NCBI GenBank assembly: GCA_029204225.1
Contig: CM055112.1
Location: forward strand, 28,918,703-28,982,702
Length of the DNA: 64,000 nt
Direction: 5' to 3'
DNA from: Diphasiastrum complanatum
Taxonomy: Eukaryota; Streptophyta; Lycopodiopsida; Lycopodiales; Lycopodiaceae
The stretch's first letter is position 1, and every line of letters starts with the position of its first letter. Shown here in pieces: positions 55,623 through 64,000 of this stretch. Under the pieces are notes generated by a model. The model was given only the letters and a program-made list of their open reading frames with translations, was not told where the DNA came from and did no database searches. Made by a program: the position numbers and the translations under genes.

Positions 55623-56640
55623 CTTGTATGAGATGTATACCACATGAGATATGCTCCTCTTTCCCTTGAAATGTGAGCCACATGGAATCAACCATATTTC
55701 TTGAGTTTCTTTTTGGAATCACAACTTGAGAAGATCTCTCCTCCTCAATCCTTGGTACACTTGAACCTTGAGATGATTCTTTAAGATCCTCTTCATGGTG
55801 CTCCTTCTTGATGGAAATCTGAGACCTCCATGTCTCATAATGATCACAACAACTATGACCACACAATATGCACTTCCTATGATTATCAAAATTATTTATG
55901 CTAGAAACATAAGTCAAAAAATCACCACAACTTGGCATGATTTTTCCAATATTGAAATCAAAAGGCATTTCCATCTCAATAAGGCTAACTACTTGCTTAT
56001 GGATATAAGTGTCCACTTTGGATGCTTCACTTATTCTCATAAGAAGTTTACAACTTGTCTTTAAGATTGAGAACTTACAATTTTCATCTTTCTGAATGAA
56101 CACATCATTCATGATCTTATTGAAACCAAAAGATCTGACATTATGAAGATATTTTCATTTCCATGACTTCATAACTAATGTAAGCTTACAATGAAAACAT
56201 ATTTTGCTATCTTTTAAGGCATCACACTCAACTAGTATTGCCTTAATCCACCTTTGAGATACAACAATCTATTCAAAGCAAAATGGTTCTTCATAAGTTG
56301 ACATCAGAGCATAAATAAAACTATGTTCATTTTGTGATTGCTCCTTATTCTTGATTGATTTCTCTTGGATAATAACAATAAGTTTGAACTTTACAAGCAA
56401 AATACTTTCCAAGGACATAAATAAATCCAAGTTACTTTCATGAAAGTGACATCTATCTTTGCATCTTGAACCAAACAATGCACTTCCAAATGAAAAATTT
56501 CAAAAGATTCAACATGTGTTGTGATGAACTCTTGAAGACAAATGTTGCAAGTCCTTGTGAAACTCCAAGACTCATTTACCTTTCAAGCTCACAAACCTAA
56601 GAATCAACCTTCGCAGTAATGACTAGTCACTTGGAAACTT
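55623..56640 (-). pseudogene. Cys/His-rich reading frame inside the family B element
   Basis: Frame 55623-56112 contains SSCGDFL-like (MPSCGDFLTYVSS), then HRKCILCGHSCCDHYETW and a charged tail KKEHHEEDLKESSQ. Upstream frames on the same strand contain SKICFHCKLTLVMKSW and WSFTRTCNICLQEF, and CKDRCHFHES. So three C-x2-C groups of similar style occur over about 250 residues, broken by stops near 56155, 56270 and 56390. They look like decayed zinc-binding modules, but spacing fits no family I can name. It could be captured host sequence or an element-specific gene. Confidence 0.4.
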
Positions 56641-56683
56641 TGCTTTGATCACTAAGACAAAAGCACACAATCTTTGAATCAAA

Positions 56684-58148
56684 TCACTAAAGAAATCAGA
56701 TCCAATCTCCTATTGGACTCATCAAATACCAATGACTCTTTTTTTTTAGAGTTGAAATGGATATGAAAAAAAATTGACACCTAGATTTTCCTTTTCACTT
56801 GACTAGTTCTCTCAACACTTGAGATTCTTGAACAAAAGATGGATTTTGTTTCAAATACATGAAAATCAAACTTAATCACTTCTTCTAGACTCACTCTTGA
56901 CCCAAATAATCTCACACTTGAGATTTAGAATGAATTTGATTTGATTTGACAACAAACTATACCACCAATTTTTCACAAAGCTTAAAAAATTAGACAACTA
57001 GAGATTCACAAAGATCTCAACCATGCATGAATACTCAAATATGGACTCCTCCTCATTCTAGACATCCAATGGGATCACAAATTGACCCTCACACTCTCAC
57101 AAAGAAAGTTGAATAGAACTAATTTGAGTTTTATACATTCTACGTCCATTTTTGCTCAACAAATTGAATTCAATCACTCCTATTGGATTCCACCAATTAT
57201 TCTACCTTTTAAGACTTGGAATGAAATTCAAAATCAAAAGTTGTGATTTTTCTCACTAATACATTGTGCTTCAAAGAGCTAATGCCACTTAGAAAGATTT
57301 GATCACTTAGGAGAAGACAAACTCTCCACCAATAACAACACATAATGAGCTTCTAGATCTTGCCCTCTACAAAGGAAGGAACTCTTAGAAAATTGGATCT
57401 CTCTCTACACATTTGCCATAGACACCTTAATGACTCTTTTCAAACCTTACAATCACTCAAACAAATTTAGTAGGGTTGAACAATGTGACTTGGATCTCAA
57501 TCTCTTTTCTAGAACTCTCAATTTAAGCCAATCTATGTCAAATTTTACAAAAAAATTGCATAGATGCTCTATATGCACTAGAAAGTCTCAAAGGTTTCAC
57601 TTGGAGGACAGATCCAAAGATGTTTTCTAGCAAATAGATGCTTCTAAACTTTACCCTATCACTCTTGAACAAATCTAGAATGATGGTACAATGGCTTTCA
57701 ACCTCTCACCTTGCATATCACTCCTTAACCTATGATTTTTAGCAAAATCTCTCTCAACTTCAACATGCACTCAAAAAATCAGAGATGATCAATTAATGCA
57801 CCTACTTCAAGCTTCAAATTTAATTTCTTGGCTGATCTAATACAAGAATTAATCAAGGGATTAGATTCTCTATAGAAAATGCTTGATTTTGCATCAAAAG
57901 TCTCTCAAATTGGGTGTGTGAGTCAAATTGTACAATTTTTTGAATTTTCTCAACCAAATCGGGAGCTGTATGGCCTCACACGTGTGAAAAGGGTTCCTAC
58001 AGCCCACAACAACTTCTGGTCCAAAAATTTTGAGAATATCTATCAAATCCAACTCACTACCCAAAATTTGACTAGTTTCCAAAAAAGTGCTAATTTTGGC
58101 TTTGATTTGGATTAACCCTATCAATTTCAACAAAACCTCTTGTACTAG
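56684..58148 (-). other. Non-coding interior of the family B element (copy 2)
   Basis: It matches 28036-29287 over 56684-57936, then has about 210 bases absent there, including CTCACACGTGTGAAAA at 57975-57990. No reading frame is conserved between the copies; both have scattered stops in all frames. Confidence 0.75.
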
Positions 58149-58160
58149 GCTCTGATACCA
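58149..58160 (-). promoter_or_regulatory. Primer-binding site of the family B element
   Basis: GGCTCTGATACCA (plus strand) abuts the LTR start at 58161; on the minus strand it is TGGTATCAGAGCC. Confidence 0.9.
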
Positions 58161-58991
58161 TGTGAAAAAAGTACAAAAAGGACCAAGAGTGGATCCTAAT
58201 CTGATCCTCAAGAGGGATTGGTTGTCAGATTACTTGATCTATCAATCTACTTCAGATTAAGATCAATCTAGATCAATTCTAGACACAAAATCCTAACAAG
58301 AACAATCATTAATTGAAGGTAAGTGTACTTTATGATTTCACACATGTGAAACACTGTCTAAGTATGGACTCCAACCTGAAAATCAAATACACATTGATAG
58401 AACCTCAAAACAATCAAAAGAAATGTAGACAAATGGAGAGAATCACTCAAAATTGCTTCCAAAACCAAGATTGGTGTCTCACACTGATTATGGCCAAATG
58501 TGGCTCTATATATACAATGAGTAGGAGCTCGTGGTACCGATCATCCCTCTGATCCCACATGTGTGAAGGTGCTTTGTCATATGATGATTCATCATGCAAA
58601 ACTGACACTTGGACAAAACCTTCTATTTTGAGCACTTTTGGTCCATTTTTCTTCTATATGGAGATCTACTTGGAAATCTTCTAAAAGTCAGAATTCGCCT
58701 ACTTCAACTTATTCCACACATGTGAGCTGTCCTCTACACATGGGATATGACACCTAACCAAAGGATGTGGCTCATGCAATCAATAGATTGATGCCATGTG
58801 TCATATGTCTAGAAAACTAGTTTTGGCCATTTTAGCCACTAGAACTTGAATTAAATCATATGTACATCCTATATGATTATGGTACATGACAAGTACACTA
58901 GTTTCACACGTGGGAACAGGGTCCACACATGTTTGTTTATCTATATACAAGATTTTTGGCCTCTACCAAGCTTATTTTTGCATTTTTCACA
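58161..58991 (-). repeat. 5' LTR of the family B element, complete (831 bp)
   Basis: Plus-strand ends TGTGAAAAAAG and CATTTTTCACA, so TG..CA both ways. It includes a TATATATAG box near 58507-58516, CACATGTGAAAC (decayed palindrome, 58338-58352), CACACATGTGAG (58716-58727) and TTTCACACGTGGGAAC (58902-58917). It is the reference for the copies at 23239, 29288 and 55212. Confidence 0.9.
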
Positions 58992-59410
58992 CTACTTTTC
59001 TTCCAGTGTCCACTACTCCATCCATCACCATCGCATCCTCCATCACTCCTACCACCACCGTTGCTCCTCTCACATTCAATCCTTCTTATTCACAACTGTC
59101 CCCCGACACTCTTGCATGGATGCAAGTTATCAATTTTTCACCCCCACGCCAGACACTTTCTGCTCCATCCTCACCTTCTTCCATACTCCACACCACCCTT
59201 CAATTCCCCACTGTTCCTCCCATCCTCTCGTTCGAACAAACCGTCCTCACCCCTGTTTCCAAAGTTGTTTCTCACACCCCACCCGCTTCGCCAACAAAGG
59301 TTGCCGAGGGCAGCCAACCGCTGCCTGATGACGCATTTGTACAAACAACTTATCACCAAATCATGCTGACCCTATTGCCACAGATGGCATCAGGACAAAT
59401 GAAAACCTAA
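58992..59410 (+). pseudogene. Pro/Ser/Thr-rich linker of the gag-like protein (copy 2)
   Basis: One frame reads TTVAPLTFNPSYSQLSPDTL, AWMQVINFSPPRQTL, SFEQTVLTPVSKVVS, TPPASPTKVAEGSQ, then DDAFVQTTYHQIMLTLLPQM to a stop at 59408-59410. About a third of the residues are Pro, Ser or Thr, so it is probably disordered. The first 300 bases are homologous to 21190-21507. It continues the domain at 54553-55211, which the family B element cut off. Confidence 0.65.
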
Positions 59411-60120
59411 TCGAAGACAATGACGACGGAATCGCCCCAGATCATTAGGACAATGGCATCTACAAGTCGTCAGGGCCGATACAACACAAGCCCCTGCCAA
59501 TGCCAGTGTACCAGCTGCTCCCACGGATCTAACGATGGTGTACCAAACTCTAGAAAAATACATTCTGGATGCGGTAGCGGCCAAAGCTATTCTGGAAAGC
59601 AAGGTACTACATTTGGCAATGAGTAATACACAGTTGCGAGCAGACCTCACCAAGCTGCAGCAAGAGCTGATTCTGGCTTAGCAACATGAACAAGCAGGGC
59701 ACCAGGAGATTGCCAAGCTGTAGTAGAAGGAGGAGGGCCTAAGCAAATATATTCAAAGCCTCTCCAAAGCGCTGACTGAGGCCTCGACAAAGGTGCGGGA
59801 GCTTCAAGCTGAAGCATCCCAATGGCTTGCCCCCATCCAGACGCAACTTACACTTTTGGAAGCAGAGAACACGAGCCTGGGGACGGAGGTCAAAGCCTTA
59901 CAAGACGAAAAACTCGTCTGGTTAGCTCAATCTGCACCGGACACAAGGCCGCTTTCCCAATCAGAGATGAATCTTCTATGGCGTCAGGTGTAGATTTATA
60001 GCCAAACCCTCAACAGCTACCAGGCGGAGTTCAATAAGTATTGGGCAAGCACAACGCAAGAGCTCGCCCAGGCCAAGCAAGCCCTCAAGGTGTGCCAACA
60101 ATACATAGAAAAGAAGGCCC
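59411..60120 (+). pseudogene. Coiled-coil region of the gag-like protein
   Basis: In changing frames: AKAILESKVLHLAMSNTQLR, ADLTKLQQELILA, then 59793-59993 RELQAEASQWLAPIQTQLTL and EAENTSLGTEVKALQDEKLV, and YQAEFNKYWASTTQELAQAK. Heptad-like Leu/Ala spacing and high Glu/Gln/Lys suggest a long coiled coil of some 200 residues. Stops at about 59680, 59723 and 59991 interrupt it. Coiled coils are common in retroelement gag proteins, which oligomerise. Confidence 0.6.
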
Positions 60121-61041
60121 AACCCACCCCCATGGTAATTCCACCGCCACCTAATTTTGATGCTACACAGGCTAGTACCAGCCAAGATCAAAGCCAGCAG
60201 GCAGCAGGGGGATTTCAACCAGATAAAGGGTCCGAAAGCCAAGACCAATGGCAGACAGCTCGACTACTGAGACGCGAGACCAGAGCCAAGGCGCAACCAC
60301 CACCCAAGGCCAAGCAACATCATCTAGAGGTTCGCGTACAATATCTGCTAGCTGGGCCTTCCGAAGACCGAAGTCTGTGGAGGAGAACATCAATGAATTT
60401 TTATCCAAATATCCTCACGAGTCATCAAGAGGTGGTCGGCAGATATCATTCTCAGCTCAGACCATCAAGGGAAAAGAAATTCAATCCTTACCCACCCTCC
60501 AACCACAACCGGAGTGGCGACAACAATTATTTGAGAGAGACTCTGTGGCCATCAGGGCTTACGTGACGAGTCTGCAACAGTTACGGGTGAAAGGGCATTT
60601 CCTACCTTGTCCAAGAAGATCCAAATGGGCGGAATGCGGCACTCCTTTGGACCATATCACATTTCACAATTTCAACTGGCCAATCCTCAAATTCAAATAT
60701 GGGTGGACTACAGATGTAGATGCCAGAAGGGCTCTCTCCGCATTCACCAGTCACTACATCAATTGCCCTGATCCCACAGTCTGCGCGGCAGCCACTTACG
60801 TCCAGGACTTGGAATATCTAATGGGCATTGAAACAAAATGGGATGATTTTCTTCCCTCCATATTTTTTGATCCAAATAAGGCTCTAGCTTCCGACAAAGT
60901 CGAAGACTAGCTGCCAGTCGATCACGTATATTACCGAGCTACATTTCTTGGAGATCCCTGGATGAAATGATTCCAAGCATGGGTGGATCAAGAATGGCTG
61001 ACAGGAGTCCACAAGTCCTTCCACATGCCAAAGGACTCGAA
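60121..61041 (+). pseudogene. Conserved unknown TE-associated protein, C-terminal domain (copy 2)
   Basis: A Gln/Ser/Thr-rich linker (SQDQSQQAAGGFQ; then in the 60248 frame TETRDQSQGATTTQGQA) leads to SVEENINEFLSKYPHESSRG, GRQISFSAQTIKGKEIQSLP and EWRQQLFERDSVAIRAYV. The core is RRSKWAECGTPLDHITFHNF, TDVDARRALSAF, DLEYLMGIETKWDDFLPSIF and NKALASDKVED. After a stop at 60908 it continues LPVDHVYYRATFLGDPWM and QEWLTGVHKSFHMPKD. It matches 11849-12835 (minus) up to about 61041 and then stops matching. The W-A-E-C-G and Y-Y-R-A-T blocks are the most conserved between the two. Confidence 0.7.
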
Positions 61042-61095
61042 GAAACTGGACCGCCTCAACTTCATGGAAGACGTTATGGGCTATCTGATCTAATG

Positions 61096-61865
61096 TGTTG
61101 CGAGGGCATGGCATCCTGCGTGTATAAGCCCATGGCCCAATGAGCACGCAATCAAAGTTGTAAATAAAATAAACTTGACTTGGGCCTTGGAATTAAAATA
61201 AAACTAAAGGCCCAATGTCATTTTTAAACTTAGAGATCACTTTTTAGAGTTGGGTCCAAATTGGGACTCATATGAATCTTGTGATTTCTAATGTACTTTT
61301 TGTGGACCCTTGGATCAAGTTGGGTCCAAGATGAATGGATATGATCATTGTGAATATTAGCCAATAAGATTGAGGGGCAAGGGCCATCCCCATTTTATAA
61401 AAAGGCACCATTTGTACACTATTTTCATGCTTAATGAGAAGGAGAAAACTCTACCATTTTTGGAAGAGAAGCATCCTCATTTGCTATTCACTACTTGCTA
61501 ATGCTCTTGATTGTGTTTTCCATTGCTTTCTATTTCCATGTTTATTGTTTGCCATAGTGAATGCTTTTCCATTAGCAAGCATAAGGAGCATTTGAGCTAA
61601 CCTCCACCCTCACTCCCTATCTCTCTCTTTCTCTTCCCTTCTCAATCTCTTCTTCTCCATTCCTTCTCTTCAACCAAAACCATGAAGAATGTTAGTGTAG
61701 AGGGGTAGAGTTAAAGAGGAGTAGTATAGTGGTGAATAGAGCTAAGGGAAAAAGTAGGAAATTAACTAAAAGTAGCATCTACGCATAGTTAGGTACCTAT
61801 CTAGTGATCTAACCCTTGTTGATAGGCGGAAGGGCTATACTACGAGAGATCTTCGACCCCACAAA
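61096..61865 (+). repeat. LTR-like repeat (family F), copy 2
   Basis: It begins TGTTGCGAGGGCATGG and shares block order with 33842-34690; its last 165 bp match 36319-36488. TTATAAAAAGG near 61397 could be a TATA box, and CT-rich sequence follows at 61613-61670, the place where copy 1 has its long CT tracts. No primer site or interior could be assigned. Confidence 0.55.
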
Positions 61866-61869
61866 ATGA

Positions 61870-62235
61870 AGCAACAATAATTTACAAGTAAAATATCTTT
61901 GACATTCAAAGATGTAAGACTTACAATGTGAAAGTATATTTCTATCAACAACTGTCGTGTCCAACAAAATATCTCTACGCATGTAGACGTGTTGCACTCT
62001 GGCTAGGTAATCTTCGTTGCAATCGATTTTGAATTCGTGAATTCTTCCTCTCCAATGGTGCTCCATGGTCACATTTTCTCTTTGCAGTTCTATAAATTCC
62101 TTTAATAGAGGGTTGCATATATACCCAATCAAGAGTCAAAAATGTTGTAGGCACCCAATGGTCATTGGAGTCTTTGATTGGTGCAACAACGGAGTTTAAT
62201 TGAATCTTTGTTCTTCTTGGTTGACTAGAAGTCAT
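61870..62235 (-). pseudogene. Unidentified minus-strand coding remnant
   Basis: Two overlapping frames (61975-62235, starting MTSSQPRRTKIQLNSVVAPI, and 61809-62132) appear to be one reading frame shifted near 62120. The second holds LLKEFIELQRENVTMEHHWR and FKIDCNEDYLARVQHVYMRR. Amino-acid composition looks protein-like. I do not recognise it. Confidence 0.3.
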
Positions 62236-62338
62236 GATCTATGAAAAGACAATGTGTCCGGTCTTGAGTTAGAGAGTGTATAATACAGTGGAAAGATTGC
62301 TATGTCAATATGGAAAATGAGTAGAGTGGGAGGTCGTT

Positions 62339-62438
<100 letters not shown>

Positions 62439-62473
62439 GTTGTATAGGTTGAGTATTTTGAATGAGTAGATAA

Positions 62474-62552
62474 ACTAGCCATTAGGTGTAGGTATGTTGG
62501 GTCTAGTTAATAGCCATTAGGTCCAGGTATGTTGGGTCTAGTTAATAGCTAT
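62474..62552. repeat. Tandem duplication of about 39 bp
   Basis: GCCATTAGGTGTAGGTATGT and the following bases to GTTAATA are repeated as GCCATTAGGTCCAGGTATGT... directly after. Confidence 0.85.
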
Positions 62553-62559
62553 GTGATAG

Positions 62560-64000
62560 GTGTAGTTAGCCTCCCATGTAGAGTTAATGTAGGGTTAATG
62601 CTAGAGGTGTACTTAGTGGTCCCACACTTGATTTAATCTACACCATGCGATTTGCCATGTCATATGGGCCATTGCTGCTCAATTGTCATTCTTTTATTGG
62701 CACACGTGTCATCATTAACACTAATCATGATTAGTGAAGAGGCCCTTTTTGAGTCCAAAAAGGGCCCTAATGCCTACACTAGAGATCGAGAGAGAAGGAG
62801 TGAGAACATGCATGAATTGCCTTCAACCATCGTTGTCCATAGCAAAAGGCCTGGAGGCACTCCACACATAGCTCATTTTTTCAAACTTGGTTCCATTTCC
62901 ATTACACCATCGTGCTGGAAATCAACTGCCAGTCAACCATCGTTGCATGGCTGCTGCAAACGTTCTTGCTGCACTCAACGACATCTACCATCAATGAATT
63001 AAATTCATTGCTTTCCAATGGCCCTAAATCCATCTAATGATACTTCAGTAGGGCGGCATGACACATATACAAGTCTTTTCTCTTCTTTTTCATCCAGATG
63101 GACGTCCTTGTTGCTTATACACAAGCAGTGGTAAGGTTAACACACCCACCAAGCAACATCAAATAGGAAACCTGGAACCAGAATCAAAGTTTTCTGACAG
63201 TCATTCATTTCCATCAAGAACTATATTGATTCAAAAGGACAGGGTTACTGCTCTTCTTCTAGCTTTCAAGCTATTCACATCCAGAATTTCAAGAGAAGAG
63301 TTTCATACTTTTATTCCAAACATATAATTTTGATCCTACCATCAGTAGGATATACTCCTCCAATCAGTGTTCTTAAACATGCAGATTTACTGGAGGATTT
63401 GAGTAAAGGAACTTTTAATCCTCAGCATGCAATCCCTGGAATCATTTTCTTACTTTGCATACAATTCATCTTAGTTAGGAGAAATTGATTACAATGAATC
63501 TTTCAATGAAACAAGTAGTCAATGATTCAGAACCTTATGGAGTTATGCTAGTTACCAAAATCCTAAATCCAGCAGAAGCTAACAATAAAACAAGCAAGGA
63601 GATCTGTCCATGCATATCATTCTACCACAAAAGAAACCTTCCATAAAACACTAGAAATTTAGGAATGAATTCTTTACTCATTCACAACATCTTTATCAAA
63701 ATCATAAAAGTAGAAGAGCACTTTACCACCAAATCTTGAAAAGCATAATTTCATCGGAATTTAGTAAATCCCACTCCATAATTCCCTTGAGAATATAGCA
63801 CTTGAATCCCATCCAAGACCGCATCTTAGTTGGGCATTGATACCAATGTAAAGACCCTAAAGGATTACCCCTAAGATGAGGATAGGAGAACACAATAAGA
63901 GAGACAATGGAGCCAAACCGCCCAACCAATCTTAGATCAACTAGCCCCCAAGCCATGCCATGTAAAGCAAGAGGAGAAGAGAGAAACTGGTAACCTAAAC
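62560..64000. other. No gene seen
   Basis: Mixed-composition sequence with short frames without recognisable similarity. GGGCATTGATACCA near 63832-63845 is a distant match to an inverted copia primer site (expected GGCTCTGATACCA), so the window may end inside another decayed copia element. Confidence 0.4.

Larger units (their letters stand above)
55212..58991 (-). mobile_element. Non-autonomous copia family B element (LARD-like)
   Basis: Minus-strand order: 5' LTR 58161-58991, primer site 58149-58160, 2.5 kb interior with no gag, protease, integrase or RT, then an incomplete 3' LTR 55212-55622. It splits the gag-like reading frame of the host element (54553-55211 and 58992 onward). A large LTR element without pol fits the class of large retrotransposon derivatives, which depend on a relative's proteins. 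The interior holds a Cys/His-rich reading frame of its own. Part of a second copy is at 28036-30090. Confidence 0.75.

Overview
This window is nuclear DNA of a land plant, almost entirely intergenic transposable-element sequence around one intact-looking host gene. The evidence is a small-GTPase gene with five short GT-AG introns, many Ty1/copia and Ty3/gypsy polyproteins with plant-type LTRs and tRNA-iMet primer sites, and long (CT)n/(GA)n microsatellites. There is nothing bacterial or organellar. I cannot name the species.

Layout: 1-5817 is a nearly complete copia element (family A); its visible 5' LTR part is identical to the matching part of the 3' LTR. 5819-8400 is a decayed gypsy pol. 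8521-14800 is a mosaic: a CACTA-like terminus with a small three-exon coding remnant, a fragment of a conserved protein I cannot identify (11849-12835, minus), and an RT chimera. 16584-18437 (minus) is the host gene, an SGP1-like septum-promoting GTPase with six exons and 313 codons; a GC-rich stretch lies upstream. 19313-23636 holds tandem repeats, a probable tRNA-derived SINE, a gypsy integrase fused to a Pro/Ser-rich gag-like segment, and a short LTR. 24771-32350 is nested copia debris of families A, B and C. 33842-37540 holds microsatellite-rich LTR-like sequence, a gypsy integrase end with its LTR (family D), and a copia A LTR plus leader. 38240-44412 is a decayed copia (family G) joined to a decayed gypsy gag-PR-RT. 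47189-51835 contains a 25-bp minisatellite, a gypsy RT/RNase H on the minus strand, and a satellite-like array with an internal inversion. 51838-61095 runs pol remnant, LTR, then an unusual gag-like reading frame split by a non-autonomous copia element carrying a Cys/His-rich reading frame. 61096-64000 is LTR-like sequence, a (GA)n tract and unannotated DNA.

Only the GTPase gene looks like a functioning host gene. The copia element at 1-5817 is the only transposon that looks recently active, and one base indel in a poly-A run breaks its gag. The best candidate for something undescribed is the gag-like protein family seen at 54553-55211, 58992-61041 and 11849-12835: an N-terminal domain, a Pro/Ser/Thr-rich linker, a coiled coil, a conserved domain of roughly 200 residues and a basic tail. 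I recognise none of the globular parts. Family names A-G are local labels for this answer. All similarities were judged by eye; no alignment or database search was run.
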